A DNA stretch of 64,000 nt from Pseudoroseicyclus aestuarii (GCF_003217255.1 NZ_QJTE01000003.1:476389-540388); one strand, 5' to 3'. Positions 35,205-45,565 are shown, numbered from the stretch's first letter. Notes: a model not told the origin generated them from the letters alone. Numbers and translations are program-made.

Positions 35205-35858
35205 ATGGCCGAAGAGACGAAGACGCCGTCCCAGCTTCCGGTCGAGCAGCCTCTCGAGGCGCTGAACGATCTGGGCAGCCACATCGAGATGAAGCGCAGC
35301 GGCGCGATCGACGGCTGGTCCATCGCCTATGGCGAGCTGACCGTCGCCTCCCCGCTGTCCGAGCTGATCTCGCTGGCGGAGATGCTGAAGACCGACCCGA
35401 CCTGCCGCTTCACCTCGCTGATCGACATCACCGCCGTCGACCACCCGGGCCGCGAGAAGCGTTTTGACGTGGTCTACCATTTCCTGTCGATGTGGCAGAA
35501 CCAGCGCATCCGCGTGAAGGTCGCCGTGGGCGAGCAGGAGATGGTCCCGACGCTGACCGAGGTCTTCCCCGCCGCCGGCTGGTACGAGCGCGAGGTCTTC
35601 GACATGTTCGGGCTGCTGTTCTCGGGCCACCCGGACCTGCGCCGGATCCTCACCGACTACGGCTTTCGCGGCCATCCGCTGCGCAAGGACTTTCCGACCA
35701 CCGGCTACACCGAGGTCCGCTACGACGAGGTCGAGAAGCGCGTGGTCTACGAGCCGGTCAAGCTGGTGCAGGAATACCGCCAGTTCGATTTCATGTCCCC
35801 CTGGGAGGGCGCGGAATACGTGCTGCCCGGAGACGACAAGGCCACCAAGGCCGGTTGA
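35205..35858 (+). CDS. nuoC: NADH-quinone oxidoreductase subunit C
   Basis: 217 residues, connecting-arm subunit of complex I. The 30-kDa family signature is [33 protein letters not shown] (seen in parts as EREVFDMFG and [18 protein letters not shown]), followed by [15 protein letters not shown]. Separate from nuoD, unlike the NuoCD fusion of enterobacteria. It starts 3 nt after nuoB. Confidence 0.96.
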   Translation: MAEETKTPSQLPVEQPLEALNDLGSHIEMKRSGAIDGWSIAYGELTVASPLSELISLAEMLKTDPTCRFTSLIDITAVDHPGREKRFDVVYHFLSMWQNQRIRVKVAVGEQEMVPTLTEVFPAAGWYEREVFDMFGLLFSGHPDLRRILTDYGFRGHPLRKDFPTTGYTEVRYDEVEKRVVYEPVKLVQEYRQFDFMSPWEGAEYVLPGDDKATKAG

Positions 35859-35868
35859 GACGCGCGGC

Positions 35869-35886
35869 GGGCCCCAAGGCGGGCCG
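35869..35886 (+). other. Intercistronic hairpin nuoC/nuoD
   Basis: GGCCC-CAAGGC-GGGCC inverted repeat (core 35870-35885) in the 54-nt gap before nuoD. A very similar structure (GGGCCC-GAAGGC-GGGCCC) lies before nuoE at 38199-38216. It may affect processing or stability of the polycistronic mRNA. Confidence 0.5.
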
Positions 35887-35912
35887 GCCACCCCCTGAAG
35901 GAGGGCTGAGGA

Positions 35913-37154
35913 ATGGACGGACAGGACGTCACACGCTTCGACGATTCGCGGTTCAACGACGTCGAGACCGGCGAGCAGCAGATCCGCAACTTCAACATCA
36001 ACTTCGGCCCGCAGCACCCGGCGGCGCACGGGGTGCTGCGCCTCGTGCTCGAGCTTGACGGCGAGATCGTGGAACGCTGCGATCCGCATATCGGCCTGCT
36101 GCACCGCGGCACCGAGAAGCTGATGGAAAGCCGCACCTACCTGCAGAACCTGCCCTATCTCGACCGTCTGGATTACTGCGCGCCGATGAACCAGGAGCAC
36201 GCCTGGTGCCTGGCCATCGAGAAGCTGTGCAACATCGAGGTGCCGCGCCGCGCCAGCCTGATCCGCGTGCTGTTCTGCGAGGTCGGGCGCATCCTGAACC
36301 ACCTGCTGAACGTCACCACGCAGGCGATGGACGTCGGCGCGCTGACGCCGCCGCTCTGGGGCTTTACCGCCCGCGAGGAGCTGATGGTCTTCTGCGAGCG
36401 CGCCACCGGCGCCCGCCTGCACGCGGCCTACTTCCGGCCCGGCGGCGTCCATCAGGACCTGCCGCCCGACCTGATCGACGACATCGAGGCCTGGTGCCGG
36501 ACCTTCCCGCAGCTGATCGACGACCTTGACGGCCTGCTGAGCGAGAGCCGCATCTTCAAGCAGCGCAACGTCGACATCGCCGTCGTCAGCCAGGAAGAGG
36601 CACAGGCCTGGGGCTTTTCCGGCGTCATGGTCCGCGGCTCGGGCCTCGCCTGGGACCTGCGCCGCGCGCAGCCCTACGAGTGCTACGACGAGTTCGACTT
36701 CCAGGTGCCGGTCGGCACCAACGGCGACTGCTTCGACCGCTACCTCTGCCGCATGGCCGAGATGCGCGAATCGACGAAGATCATCCTTCAGGCCTGCGAG
36801 AAGCTGCGCCAGCCCGAGGGGCAGGGCGACGTGCTGGCCCGCGGCAAGGTCACGCCTCCGGGCCGGGGCGAGATGAAGACCTCGATGGAGGCGCTGATCC
36901 ATCACTTCAAGCTCTATACCGAGGGCTTCCACGTCCCCGCGGGCGAGGTCTATGCCGCCGTCGAGGCGCCCAAGGGCGAGTTCGGCGTCTACATGGTCGC
37001 CGACGGCACCAACAAACCCTACCGGGCCAAGCTGCGGGCGCCGGGATACGCGCACTTGCAGGCCATGGACCACGTCGCCAAGGGCCACCAGCTGGCCGAT
37101 GTGGCGGCCATTGTCGGCACGCTCGACATCGTCTTCGGAGAGGTCGATCGGTGA
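35913..37154 (+). CDS. nuoD: NADH-quinone oxidoreductase subunit D
   Basis: 413 residues, 49-kDa subunit that forms the quinone site with NuoB. Family marks are [21 protein letters not shown] near the N terminus, [31 protein letters not shown] and the C-terminal [33 protein letters not shown], seen here almost unchanged. The stop overlaps a GTG start of the next gene by 4 nt. Confidence 0.98.
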   Translation: MDGQDVTRFDDSRFNDVETGEQQIRNFNINFGPQHPAAHGVLRLVLELDGEIVERCDPHIGLLHRGTEKLMESRTYLQNLPYLDRLDYCAPMNQEHAWCLAIEKLCNIEVPRRASLIRVLFCEVGRILNHLLNVTTQAMDVGALTPPLWGFTAREELMVFCERATGARLHAAYFRPGGVHQDLPPDLIDDIEAWCRTFPQLIDDLDGLLSESRIFKQRNVDIAVVSQEEAQAWGFSGVMVRGSGLAWDLRRAQPYECYDEFDFQVPVGTNGDCFDRYLCRMAEMRESTKIILQACEKLRQPEGQGDVLARGKVTPPGRGEMKTSMEALIHHFKLYTEGFHVPAGEVYAAVEAPKGEFGVYMVADGTNKPYRAKLRAPGYAHLQAMDHVAKGHQLADVAAIVGTLDIVFGEVDR

Positions 37155-37825
37155 TCACGGGCGGCGCGGCGGGGCAGGGTGGTGCATCGCACCGGGCGGG
37201 GGCGCTGGCGCCCGCGCGCCTGCTCGCCTGCCTCGCCCTCGCCGCGCTTCCCGGGCTGGCTGCCGCGCAGGCGGATGTGCCGGTCTTCGATTCCGCCGCG
37301 CCCTATATCGTCACCGCCGTGACGACCGATGGCGGGCTGATCGTCGACAGCCAGGGCCAGCAGTACCTTTGCGGCATGGCGGCGCTGCCGCAGGCGATGA
37401 CGGTGGCCGATTGCCGGCCCTTCCTCTCGCCGGCGGCCGCGACGGGCGCTGCACCAGCGGCCCTGCCCGAGAGCGGCGAGGCCGCGCCGGCAGAGCCGCC
37501 GCAGCCCGATCCCTTCGCCGAAAGCGCCCCCGACCAGGCCGCGACCGAGGCCTTCGAGGCGCTCTCGGACGAGGAAGTCGTGGTGCTGCTGCGCGGCGCG
37601 ATCGAGCGGATGGGTTGCAGCTTCGACTATTCCGACGACGCGGCCCTGCAGCAAAGCATCATGGCCGAGGTGCTGGCCGTCATGGACCAGCCGCAGGCTC
37701 GCCCGGAAGGCGCGCTGGCCGCGGCGATGGTGCGCCGGCTCGATACCGCCTTCGAGACGCTGACAGGCAGCTTCGACATAGATATGGACACGACGACCGC
37801 GACCCTTCAGGGCTGCGGCACATGA
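37151..37825 (+). CDS. Exported protein of unknown function in the nuo operon (Cys-pair C-terminal domain)
   Basis: 224 residues, not recognised. A signal peptide is likely after a positively charged N terminus ([20 protein letters not shown]). An N-terminal domain with [17 protein letters not shown] holds two Cys. A Pro/Glu/Ala linker leads to a C-terminal domain of about 80 residues starting IERMGCSF and ending TLQGC. That domain resembles the protein encoded immediately downstream. GTG 37151 overlaps the nuoD stop, and its own stop overlaps an ATG of the next frame. Periplasmic localisation is predicted. Extra reading frames inside the nuo cluster are known from Rhodobacter and Paracoccus, without function. 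Confidence 0.8.
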   Translation: MITGGAAGQGGASHRAGALAPARLLACLALAALPGLAAAQADVPVFDSAAPYIVTAVTTDGGLIVDSQGQQYLCGMAALPQAMTVADCRPFLSPAAATGAAPAALPESGEAAPAEPPQPDPFAESAPDQAATEAFEALSDEEVVVLLRGAIERMGCSFDYSDDAALQQSIMAEVLAVMDQPQARPEGALAAAMVRRLDTAFETLTGSFDIDMDTTTATLQGCGT

Positions 37826-37839
37826 CCGGAGAGAACAGG

Positions 37840-38193
37840 ATGACGGCTGCTATCGTGAAGACGCAACGGACCGGCGGCATGCTGCGCGGTGCCTCCCTGG
37901 TGGCCGCGCTGGCGCTGGTCAGCGGCTGCAGCGGCATGATGATGCCTCCCGCCGCGCCGGAGGCGGTGACGCCGCAGCCGCGCCCGGTGCCGCAGGCCCC
38001 CGCCGACCGGCTGCTCACCTCGATCGAGGCGAACGGCTGCGTGCTGACCTCGGACAACCTCGCGCCGGTGCTGCTGCGCGCGAACCTGACGCAGCAGGAG
38101 CTGCGCGAGGTGACGCCGCAGCTGATCTCTGCCGGTCGCGCCGAGATCGCCGGCCAGGGCCAGATCCGCGTGCTGACCGATACCTGCATCTGA
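37840..38193 (+). CDS. Small lipoprotein in the nuo operon (Cys-pair domain)
   Basis: 117 residues. The N-terminal SLVAALALVSGCSG is a lipobox, so the mature protein would be lipid-anchored in the periplasm. After a Pro-rich linker comes one domain, LLTSIEANGCVLTSDNLAP to VLTDTCI, with two cysteines. It matches the C-terminal domain of the preceding protein in spacing (Ile-Glu-x-x-Gly-Cys start, Thr-x-x-Cys end). ATG 37840 with GGAGAG upstream was preferred; ATG 37822 overlaps the preceding stop and is possible. Function unknown. Confidence 0.78.
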   Translation: MTAAIVKTQRTGGMLRGASLVAALALVSGCSGMMMPPAAPEAVTPQPRPVPQAPADRLLTSIEANGCVLTSDNLAPVLLRANLTQQELREVTPQLISAGRAEIAGQGQIRVLTDTCI

Positions 38194-38198
38194 GGCGG

Positions 38199-38216
38199 GG
38201 GCCCGAAGGCGGGCCC
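38199..38216 (+). other. Intercistronic hairpin before nuoE
   Basis: GGGCCC-GAAGGC-GGGCCC, perfect 6-bp stem with a 6-nt loop, in the 67-nt gap between the lipoprotein gene and nuoE. Same design as the nuoC/nuoD hairpin. Confidence 0.55.
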
Positions 38217-38260
38217 TCCTCCCGGACCACTGATGACGACGACGACCACAGGAGAGCGTG

Positions 38261-39499
38261 ATGCTGCGTAGGCTGCACCTCGAGCAACCCGAAAGCTTCG
38301 CCTTCACCCCCGCCAACGAGGCCTGGGCGAAGACGCAGATCGCCAAGTACCCCGAGGGGCGCCAGGCCAGCGCGATCATCCCCCTGCTCTGGCGTGCCCA
38401 GGAGCAGGAGGGTTGGCTGACCCGTCCGGCGATCGAGGCCGTGGCCCGGATGCTGGACATGGCCTATATCCGTGCGCTCGAGGTCGCGACCTTCTACTTC
38501 ATGTTCCAGCTGCAGCCCGTCGGCTCGGTCGCGCATGTTCAGATCTGCGGCACGCTGTCGTGCATGATCTGCGGCGCCGAGGACCTGATGGAGGTCTGCA
38601 AGACAAAGATCGCCGCGCAGCCGCATGCGCTCTCCGAGGATGGCCGCTTCTCCTGGGAAGAGGTCGAATGCCTTGGCGCCTGCGCCAATGCGCCGATGGC
38701 CCAGATCGGCAAGGACTACTACGAGGACCTGACCGCCGAGAGCCTGTCGGACCTGATCGACCGCCTCGGCGCCGGCGAGGTGCCGCTGCCCGGCCCGCAG
38801 AACGGCCGCTATGCCGCCGAGCCCGCCGCAGGGCTGACCAGCCTCACCGAGGGCGCCGAGGACCGCGACGCGCATAATGCCAGCGTCGCGCTGGCCGTGT
38901 CGATCGGCGACACGATCAAGCGCATCGACGGCACCGAGGTCGCGCTGAACGCCCCCTGGATGGCCGCCGAGAACCCCGGCAAGCGCCAGGCCGAGACGGC
39001 GCAGGCCCAGCCCCCGCAGGAGGACACACAGCCCAAGCCGGGCGCCGGCGCCCCCGTGGACGAGGGCGGCAGCACCGTCGAAGAGGCCGAGGCGACCAGC
39101 GCCGCCAAGCCCGTCTCTGCCGATGATCCCGCCGAGGCGCCCGAGAACGCCCACGAAGGCCACCCCGAGCCCGCGGGTGGCAAGGACGTCGCGCCCGAGC
39201 CGCAGGTCCCGAACGATCAGGCCCCGGCCGAGACCGCGGGCGGCGCCGGTGCCACGGCGCCCGGCGGACGCCACAGCGCCCCGGCCGGCGCCGATGCCGG
39301 TCAGGACGACCTCAAGCGGCTGACGGGCCTTGGCCCGCGCGCCGAGGAGCGGCTGCACGAGCTGGGCGTGACCCGTTTCGCGCAGATCGCCGCCTGGGAC
39401 GATGCCGAGATCGACCGCATGGACGAGCAGCTGTCGACGCGCGGACGCATCCGCCGCGACGACTGGGTCGGCCAGGCCAAGACCCTGGCCTCGGAGTAA
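38261..39499 (+). CDS. nuoE: NADH-quinone oxidoreductase subunit E with long C-terminal extension
   Basis: 412 residues, more than twice the usual 160-200. Residues 1-170 are the thioredoxin-like NuoE domain with 2Fe-2S ligands Cys96, Cys101 ([11 protein letters not shown]), Cys137 and Cys141 ([10 protein letters not shown]). Residues about 200-345 are low-complexity, rich in Ala, Pro, Glu and Gly. The last 65 residues ([20 protein letters not shown] onward) form a helix-hairpin-helix-like domain with LxxLxGxGP. NuoE extensions of this kind are common in Rhodobacterales; the added domain's role is unknown. ATG 38261 follows GGAGAG. Confidence 0.95.
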   Translation: MLRRLHLEQPESFAFTPANEAWAKTQIAKYPEGRQASAIIPLLWRAQEQEGWLTRPAIEAVARMLDMAYIRALEVATFYFMFQLQPVGSVAHVQICGTLSCMICGAEDLMEVCKTKIAAQPHALSEDGRFSWEEVECLGACANAPMAQIGKDYYEDLTAESLSDLIDRLGAGEVPLPGPQNGRYAAEPAAGLTSLTEGAEDRDAHNASVALAVSIGDTIKRIDGTEVALNAPWMAAENPGKRQAETAQAQPPQEDTQPKPGAGAPVDEGGSTVEEAEATSAAKPVSADDPAEAPENAHEGHPEPAGGKDVAPEPQVPNDQAPAETAGGAGATAPGGRHSAPAGADAGQDDLKRLTGLGPRAEERLHELGVTRFAQIAAWDDAEIDRMDEQLSTRGRIRRDDWVGQAKTLASE

Positions 39500-39505
39500 C
39501 GCGAC

Positions 39506-39736
39506 GTGGCCCGCCCCCCGAAAAAGCGCCGCTGGGCGCAGGACCGGCGCTCGTCGCTGGTGATCGCGGGGACGGGTGTGCTTTGGCTTCTGGCCCTCTG
39601 GCTGGGAGAGGCGCTGGATCTGTCGCAGCGGATCCGTGGGCTGTTCGACCTTATGGCGCTGGGGGGCTTTGCCCTGGGGCTGTGGATGACATATGACGCG
39701 TGGCGCGCGCGGAAGCGCCGCGACGAGGAAGGGTGA
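39506..39736 (+). CDS. DUF5337-like small membrane protein
   Basis: 76 residues between nuoE and nuoF. A basic N terminus (ARPPKKRRWAQDRR) precedes two membrane helices (SLVIAGTGVLWLLALWLGE, then LFDLMALGGFALGLWMTY) and a basic tail WRARKRRDEEG. It corresponds, as far as I recall, to DUF5337 proteins found at this position in Rhodobacteraceae. GTG start 39506, 6 nt after nuoE. Role unknown; a complex I-associated small membrane protein is possible. Confidence 0.8.
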   Translation: MARPPKKRRWAQDRRSSLVIAGTGVLWLLALWLGEALDLSQRIRGLFDLMALGGFALGLWMTYDAWRARKRRDEEG

Positions 39737-39742
39737 GAGCCG

Positions 39743-41032
39743 ATGCTCAAGGACCAGGACCGTATCTTCACCAACATCTACGGCATGCATGACCGCACGC
39801 TGAAGGGCGCGCAGTCGCGCGGGCACTGGGACGGCACCGCCGGCATCCTCGGCAAGGGCCGCGACTGGATCATCGACGAGATGAAGGCCTCCGGCCTGCG
39901 CGGCCGCGGCGGCGCCGGCTTCCCGACCGGCCTCAAGTGGTCCTTCATGCCCAAGGAAAGCGACGGCCGCCCCTCCTACCTCGTGGTGAACGCCGACGAA
40001 TCCGAGCCCGGCACCTGCAAGGACCGCGAGATCATGCGGCACGATCCGCATACGCTGATCGAGGGCTGCCTGATCGCCAGCTTCGCGATGCAGGCCCATG
40101 CCTGCTACATCTACATCCGCGGCGAATACATCCGCGAGCGCGAGGCCCTGCAAACCGCCATCGACGAGGCCTATGAGGCCGGTCTGCTGGGCCGCGATGC
40201 CTGCGGCTCTGGCTGGGACTTCGATCTTTACCTGACGCATGGCGCCGGCGCCTATATCTGCGGCGAGGAGACGGCCCTTCTCGAAAGCCTCGAGGGGCGC
40301 AAGGGCATGCCGCGGCTCAAGCCGCCGTTCCCGGCCGGCGCCGGCCTCTACGGCTGCCCGACCACCGTGAACAACGTCGAATCGATCGCCGTGGTGCCGA
40401 CCATCCTGCGGCGCGGCGCCTCCTGGTTCTCGAGCTTCGGGCGCGAGAACAACGCGGGCACCAAGCTTTTCGCCATTTCGGGCCATGTGAACCGCCCCTG
40501 CGTCGTCGAAGAGGCGATGTCGATCTCCTTTAAGGAGCTGATCGACAAGCATTGCGGCGGCATCCGCGGCGGCTGGAAGAACCTCAAGGCGGTGATTCCC
40601 GGCGGCTCGTCCGTGCCCGTCCTGCGCGGTGAGACCATGGAAGACGCGATCATGGACTTCGACTGGCTGCGCGAGAACCGCTCGGGCCTCGGCACCGCCG
40701 CGGTCATCGTGATGGACCAGTCGACCGATATCATCAAAGCGATCTGGCGCCTGTCCAAGTTCTACAAGCACGAAAGCTGCGGCCAGTGCACCCCCTGCCG
40801 GGAAGGCACCGGCTGGATGATGCGGGTGATGGAGCGTCTGGTGAAGGGCGAGGCCCGGCCCGAGGAAATCGACATGCTGCTCGACGTGACCAAGCAGGTC
40901 GAGGGGCACACGATCTGCGCCCTGGGCGATGCCGCCGCCTGGCCGATCCAGGGCCTGATCCGCAACTTCCGCGACGAGATCGAGGATCGGATCAAGTCCA
41001 GCCGCCCGGCAAGCTTCATCGCCGCCGAATAG
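39743..41032 (+). CDS. nuoF: NADH-quinone oxidoreductase subunit F
   Basis: 429 residues, the NADH- and FMN-binding 51-kDa subunit. NADH site [21 protein letters not shown] region [38 protein letters not shown], and the 4Fe-4S ligands in [15 protein letters not shown] with the fourth Cys in HTICALGD. All expected motifs are intact. A gap with a repeat and hairpin follows, so the operon may be partly terminated here. Confidence 0.98.
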   Translation: MLKDQDRIFTNIYGMHDRTLKGAQSRGHWDGTAGILGKGRDWIIDEMKASGLRGRGGAGFPTGLKWSFMPKESDGRPSYLVVNADESEPGTCKDREIMRHDPHTLIEGCLIASFAMQAHACYIYIRGEYIREREALQTAIDEAYEAGLLGRDACGSGWDFDLYLTHGAGAYICGEETALLESLEGRKGMPRLKPPFPAGAGLYGCPTTVNNVESIAVVPTILRRGASWFSSFGRENNAGTKLFAISGHVNRPCVVEEAMSISFKELIDKHCGGIRGGWKNLKAVIPGGSSVPVLRGETMEDAIMDFDWLRENRSGLGTAAVIVMDQSTDIIKAIWRLSKFYKHESCGQCTPCREGTGWMMRVMERLVKGEARPEEIDMLLDVTKQVEGHTICALGDAAAWPIQGLIRNFRDEIEDRIKSSRPASFIAAE

Positions 41033-41060
41033 GGGCAGGGGCCGCCGCGCCCTTCCCCAA

Positions 41061-41090
41061 TCTTCTCTTTGAAAATATCCCCGCCGGAGG
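41061..41090 (+). repeat. Dispersed 30-bp intergenic element, copy 3
   Basis: Identical to 5101-5130. It starts 28 nt after the nuoF stop, and its terminal AGG is the first part of the following hairpin stem. Confidence 0.9.
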
Positions 41091-41122
41091 CCCCGGCCGC
41101 CACGAGCTGGCGGCCGGGGCCT
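41088..41122 (+). terminator. Strong GC hairpin after nuoF
   Basis: Perfect 14-bp stem AGGCCCCGGCCGCC / GGCGGCCGGGGCCT with a 7-nt loop ACGAGCT. Only a short CTTGC follows, without a T-run, so it may be an attenuator, an mRNA-stabilising 3' structure or a terminator. Confidence 0.6.
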
Positions 41123-41371
41123 CTTGCATCGCGGGCAGCGATTCGCGCCCATGTCCTGCACCCCAGCAAGCCGGATCGGGTCATGTTTCCGAATGTTACC
41201 GGCGCAGCCGCGTTTCGGCCCCGTTTCCGGCGCGTCTGGGCAACGCGGCGCCGAGAAAACCGGGCTCAAGCAGCGGTGATATTGAATGGCAACCTCTCTG
41301 CGGCACAGTGACGGCACAAATCACAGGACCGGCGGCAGAGCAGTGACCGACCGGCCGACAGGAGAACCGCC

Positions 41372-41782
41372 ATGCCGCTCCCCCGAGCCGCCCGTACCCT
41401 TGGCCTGATCTTCGGCTTCGCGATCGTCGCCGGCGCCACCGCCGCGCTGCCCGCCCTGCGCGAGAATGATCGCATCCGCGAGGGGCTGATCGACGCCGCC
41501 ATCGCCTACGAGATCGGCGACAACTGCGGCACGCTCAGCGCGCGCCTCTTCGACGGGCTGTTCTTCCTGAACGGGCTGCGCAACCACGCGCTGGATCTGG
41601 GCTACAGCCGGGCGCAGGTCGATGCCTTCATCGACAACGACGCCGAGAAGGACCGGCTCGAGGAACTGGCCCGCCAGCGCTTCACCCGCCTCGGCGGAAC
41701 CGAGGGCGACGAGGCGAGCTACTGCGCCGTCGGCCGGGCCGAGATCGCGCGCGGCAGCCAGATCGGCCGCCTGCTGCGCTAG
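41372..41782 (+). CDS. DUF5333 family exported protein
   Basis: 136 residues between nuoF and nuoG. An N-terminal signal or anchor helix (LGLIFGFAIVAGATAALPAL) is followed by REGLIDAAIAYEIGDNCGTLS, LGYSRAQVDAFIDNDAEKDRLE and EASYCAVGRAEIARGSQIGRLL. The two cysteines could form a disulfide in the periplasm. The pattern is that of DUF5333, found in nuo clusters of Rhodobacterales. Function unknown. Confidence 0.82.
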   Translation: MPLPRAARTLGLIFGFAIVAGATAALPALRENDRIREGLIDAAIAYEIGDNCGTLSARLFDGLFFLNGLRNHALDLGYSRAQVDAFIDNDAEKDRLEELARQRFTRLGGTEGDEASYCAVGRAEIARGSQIGRLLR

Positions 41783-41811
41783 GCCCGTAGCGCCACCTTC
41801 GGCACGCTGCT

Positions 41812-41826
41812 GCGACGTAACGTCGC
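41812..41826. promoter_or_regulatory. 15-bp palindrome upstream of nuoG
   Basis: GCGACGT-A-ACGTCGC is a perfect dyad. A GATAAT (41836-41841) lies 9 nt downstream, so the palindrome covers the place of a -35 box. It may be an operator or activator site of an internal promoter for nuoG onward; not proven. Confidence 0.4.
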
Positions 41827-41966
41827 TGCACCGGGGATAATTTGCAGATTTTGCCCGCCGATCCGGCTGGCATCGTCCGGCGGAGCGCGCTAGAAGGCCC
41901 CCACTCCTCCCGCCCCAGCGCCGACCCGGGCGCGGGCGGGCGGCGATACCAGAAGGGGGCCCAGCC

Positions 41967-43985
41967 ATGTCGGATCTGCGCAAGATCATCATCGACGGCC
42001 AGGAAGTCGAAGTCCCGCAGGCGATGACGCTGATCCAGGCCTGCGAGGCCGTCGGCGTGGAAATCCCGCGCTTTTGCTACCACGAGCGGCTCTCGATCGC
42101 CGGAAACTGCCGTATGTGCCTCGTCGAGGTCGTCGGCGGCCCGCCCAAGCCCGCTGCCTCCTGCGCGATGCAGGTCAAGGACATGCGTCCCGGCAAGAAC
42201 GGCGAGCCGCCCGAGATCAAGACGAATTCCCCGATGGTCAAGAAGGCCCGCGAGGGGGTGATGGAGTTCCTGCTCATCAACCACCCGCTGGATTGCCCGA
42301 TCTGCGACCAGGGCGGCGAGTGCGACCTGCAGGACCAGGCTATGGCCTATGGCGTCGACTTCTCGCGTTACCGCGAGCCCAAGCGCGCCACCGAGGACCT
42401 GAACCTCGGCCCGCTGGTCGAGACGCATATGACGCGCTGCATCTCCTGCACCCGCTGCGTGCGCTTCACGACCGAGGTCGCGGGCGTTTCCGAGATGGGC
42501 CAGACCGGCCGCGGCGAAGACGCCGAGATCACCACCTATCTCGCGCAGACGCTGTCCTCGAACATGCAGGGCAACATCATCGACCTCTGCCCCGTCGGTG
42601 CGCTGGTGTCGAAGCCCTATGCCTTCACCGCCCGCCCCTGGGAGCTGACGAAGACCGAGACCATCGACGTGATGGACGCGCTCGGCAGCAACATCCGGGT
42701 CGATACCAAGGGCCGCGAAGTCATGCGCATCCTGCCGCGCAACCATGACGGCGTGAACGAGGAATGGATCTCGGACAAGACGCGCTTCGTCTGGGACGGC
42801 CTGCGGCGCCAGCGCCTCGACAAGCCCTATGTCCGCAAGGACGGCAAGCTGCGCCCCGCCACTTGGGCCGAGGCGCTGACCGCCGCCGCCGCCGCGATGA
42901 AGGGCAAGACCGTCTCCGGCCTCGTCGGTGACCTTGCCTCCGTCGAGGCGACCTATTCGCTCAAGCGGATGATCGAGGGTCTGGGCGGCGTGGTCGAATC
43001 GCGCACCGACGGCGCCAAGCTGCCCGCCGGCAACCGCGGCGCCTATGTCGGCACCGCGACCATCGCCGATATCGACGATGCCGAGATGATCCAGTTGATC
43101 GGCTGCGAGCCCGCGCTCGAGGCGCCGGTGCTGAACGCCCGCATCCGCAAGGCCTGGCTGAAGGGCGCCCAGATCGGCGTCGTCGGCGGCGCGCGCGGCG
43201 CGACCTACGACTTTGCCGATGTCGGCCCGGGCCGCGAGGCGCTGGCCAAGCTCTCCGGCACCGAGGTCTCGGAAGAGACGAAGGCCAAGCGCACGCTCGT
43301 GATCGTCGGGCAGGCCGCCCTGACCGGCGAGGACGGCGCGGCGGTGCTGGCCCATGTGATGAAGCTGGCCGAGAACTCCGCATCCAAGGTGCTGGTGCTG
43401 CATGGCGCCGCCTCCCGTGTCGGCGCGCTCGACGTGGGCGCGGTGGCCGAGGGCGGGATCGCCCAGGCGCTGGACGCGGAGGTGATCTACAACCTCGGCG
43501 CCGACGAGATCGACCTGCCCGAGGGCAAGTTCGTGATCTATCAGGGCAGCCACGGTGACCGCGGTGCCCACCGCGCCGACATCATCCTGCCGGGTGCCGC
43601 CTATACCGAGGAGAACGGTCTCTTCGTGAACACCGAAGGCCGTCCGCAGCTTGCCCTGCGCGCCGGCTTCGCCCCCGGCGAGGCCAAGGAGAACTGGGCC
43701 ATCCTGCGCGCCCTCTCGGCCGAGCTGGGGCAGCAACTGCCCTGGGACAGCATGGCGCAACTGCGCCAGGCGCTGGTCAGCGATCACCCGGTGGTCTCGC
43801 AGATCGACACCGTGCCGGAAAACCGGCTCGCGCCGCTCGAGGCCGGCGATCTGGGGCAGGGGGACTTCCCCCTTGGCGTCCAGAGCCACTACCTGACGAA
43901 CCCCATCGCCCGCGCCAGCGTGCTGATGGGCGAGCTGACGGCACAGGCCGCGACGCTGAACCAACCCGCCATGGCCGCGGAATAA
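41967..43985 (+). CDS. nuoG: NADH-quinone oxidoreductase subunit G
   Basis: 672 residues, iron-sulfur subunit of the NADH arm. The N-terminal 2Fe-2S domain has [19 protein letters not shown]; a His-containing 4Fe-4S motif is at [18 protein letters not shown]; and a second 4Fe-4S ferredoxin part at [10 protein letters not shown]. The molybdopterin-oxidoreductase-like C-terminal domain is shortened, as in other alphaproteobacterial and mitochondrial forms. ATG 41967 gives [17 protein letters not shown]. Confidence 0.98.
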   Translation: MSDLRKIIIDGQEVEVPQAMTLIQACEAVGVEIPRFCYHERLSIAGNCRMCLVEVVGGPPKPAASCAMQVKDMRPGKNGEPPEIKTNSPMVKKAREGVMEFLLINHPLDCPICDQGGECDLQDQAMAYGVDFSRYREPKRATEDLNLGPLVETHMTRCISCTRCVRFTTEVAGVSEMGQTGRGEDAEITTYLAQTLSSNMQGNIIDLCPVGALVSKPYAFTARPWELTKTETIDVMDALGSNIRVDTKGREVMRILPRNHDGVNEEWISDKTRFVWDGLRRQRLDKPYVRKDGKLRPATWAEALTAAAAAMKGKTVSGLVGDLASVEATYSLKRMIEGLGGVVESRTDGAKLPAGNRGAYVGTATIADIDDAEMIQLIGCEPALEAPVLNARIRKAWLKGAQIGVVGGARGATYDFADVGPGREALAKLSGTEVSEETKAKRTLVIVGQAALTGEDGAAVLAHVMKLAENSASKVLVLHGAASRVGALDVGAVAEGGIAQALDAEVIYNLGADEIDLPEGKFVIYQGSHGDRGAHRADIILPGAAYTEENGLFVNTEGRPQLALRAGFAPGEAKENWAILRALSAELGQQLPWDSMAQLRQALVSDHPVVSQIDTVPENRLAPLEAGDLGQGDFPLGVQSHYLTNPIARASVLMGELTAQAATLNQPAMAAE

Positions 43986-43988
43986 GGC

Positions 43989-44390
43989 ATGAGGGCAGCC
44001 GTATCAGCCACCCTCGCGCTGACCGCGCCGATGCTCGGGCTTGCCGGCTGCGGTGAGAGTGCGGCCTCGGCCGCTGCCGAGGGCGTGACCTACGAGGGCG
44101 TCGAGACGCGCCTGCTGGACGGCGATCTCGTCGCCTTCGACGTCGCGCTGCGCGGTGCCGAGGGGCCCGAGGCGGTGATCCGCTATGCCGAATGCGCCGC
44201 GGCGCAATACACGCTGATCCGTGGCTACGGCTTCGCCCGCCACATCCGTACCCAGGTCGCCGAAGAGGGCGGGCGCTGGGACGCGGACGCGGTCTATACA
44301 ATCTCGCCGGCGCTGCCTCGCGGCCTGCGTACCATCGACGCCGAAGTGACGGTCGCAAGCTGCGGCCAGAGCGGCATCCCCACGGTCTGA
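43989..44390 (+). CDS. Small lipoprotein between nuoG and nuoH
   Basis: 133 residues, unrecognised. [16 protein letters not shown] is a lipobox, predicting a lipid-anchored periplasmic protein. The mature part has two cysteines, in [21 protein letters not shown] and [11 protein letters not shown], which could pair. The sequence [22 protein letters not shown] and a mixed beta pattern suggest a small compact fold. Start is 3 nt after the nuoG stop and nuoH follows after 7 nt, so it is certainly within the operon. Confidence 0.8.
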   Translation: MRAAVSATLALTAPMLGLAGCGESAASAAAEGVTYEGVETRLLDGDLVAFDVALRGAEGPEAVIRYAECAAAQYTLIRGYGFARHIRTQVAEEGGRWDADAVYTISPALPRGLRTIDAEVTVASCGQSGIPTV

Positions 44391-44397
44391 GGACATC

Positions 44398-45531
44398 ATG
44401 GCGCATTTCTTCACCGAAACCGGACTTGGCATCTTCCTGATGGTCATCGGGCAGTGCCTTCTGGTTCTGGTGCCGCTTCTGGTGGCGCTGGCCTTCCTGC
44501 TTTACGCCGACCGCAAGATCTGGGCTGCCGTCCAGCTGCGCCGCGGCCCCAACGTCGTCGGCCCCTTCGGCCTGATGCAGAGCTTCGCGGACTTCGCGAA
44601 GTACCTGCTGAAGGAGGTCATCGTGCCGGCCGGCGCCGACCGCACGGTCTTCTTCCTCGCGCCGCTGCTGGCCTTCGTCTTTCCGATCATCGCCTGGTCG
44701 GTGGTTCCGCTGTCGGACGGCTGGGTGCTGTCGAACATCAACATCGCCATCCTCTACATCTTCGCCGTCTCGAGCCTCGAGGTCTACGGCGTGATCATGG
44801 GCGGCTGGGCCTCGAACTCGAAGTATCCCTTCCTCGGCAGCCTGCGCTCGGCTGCGCAGATGATTTCCTACGAGGTTTCGCTGGGCCTGATCATCATCGG
44901 CATCGTGATCTCCACCGGCTCGATGAACCTGTCGTCGATCGTCTACGCGCAGGATACCGGCTACGGCATGCTCGGCTGGTACTGGCTGCCGCACTTCCCG
45001 ATGATGTTCCTCTTCCTGATCTCGGCCATGGCTGAAACCAACCGGCCGCCCTTCGACCTGCCAGAGGCGGAATCGGAGCTGGTTGCCGGCTATCAGGTGG
45101 AATACTCCTCGACGCCCTTCCTGCTGTTCATGATCGGCGAATACGTCGCGATGACGCTGATGTGCGCCCTCGTCGCGCTGCTCTTCCTGGGCGGCTGGCT
45201 GTCGCCGATCCCCGGCCTGCCCGACGGCGCGCTGTGGATGATCCTCAAGATCATCCTCGTCTTCATCGTCTTCGCGATGACTAAGTCGGTCGTGCCGCGC
45301 TACCGCTACGACCAGCTGATGCGGATCGGCTGGAAGGTCTTCCTGCCGCTGTCGCTCGGCTGGGTCGTGCTGATCAGCTTCCTCGCCCGCTACGAGGTGC
45401 TCGACCACTTCTGGGCCCGCTGGGACCGGACCGCCCCTGTCATCGAGGCGCAGCTGACGCCCGAGCAGGAGACGACGATTGCCTCTGCCGCCCCGATCGA
45501 TGCGGTTGCAGAGCCCGTGGTGCAGCCGTGA
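44398..45531 (+). CDS. nuoH: NADH-quinone oxidoreductase subunit H
   Basis: 377 residues, eight-helix membrane subunit at the quinone channel. The first loop [25 protein letters not shown] and the conserved [26 protein letters not shown] are both present. The C-terminal 35 residues after the last helix are a polar extension. It is the first membrane-arm gene after the nuoG block. Confidence 0.98.
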   Translation: MAHFFTETGLGIFLMVIGQCLLVLVPLLVALAFLLYADRKIWAAVQLRRGPNVVGPFGLMQSFADFAKYLLKEVIVPAGADRTVFFLAPLLAFVFPIIAWSVVPLSDGWVLSNINIAILYIFAVSSLEVYGVIMGGWASNSKYPFLGSLRSAAQMISYEVSLGLIIIGIVISTGSMNLSSIVYAQDTGYGMLGWYWLPHFPMMFLFLISAMAETNRPPFDLPEAESELVAGYQVEYSSTPFLLFMIGEYVAMTLMCALVALLFLGGWLSPIPGLPDGALWMILKIILVFIVFAMTKSVVPRYRYDQLMRIGWKVFLPLSLGWVVLISFLARYEVLDHFWARWDRTAPVIEAQLTPEQETTIASAAPIDAVAEPVVQP

Positions 45532-45565
45532 GCGGCGCCGCGAAACCGATGACGGAGGGCTCGTG

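Larger units (their letters stand above)
41033..41371 (+). other. 339-nt intergenic region nuoF / DUF5333 gene
   Basis: No convincing gene. It contains copy 3 of the dispersed element (41061-41090), a 14-bp-stem hairpin (41088-41122), and a less GC-rich stretch (about 41260-41340) that could hold a promoter for the DUF5333-nuoG part. No convincing -35/-10 pair was found. Confidence 0.7.

Noticed and set aside
34578..37088. 836-residue open frame antisense to nuoB-nuoD
   Set aside because: Opposite strand of well-identified complex I genes; no independent coding evidence.
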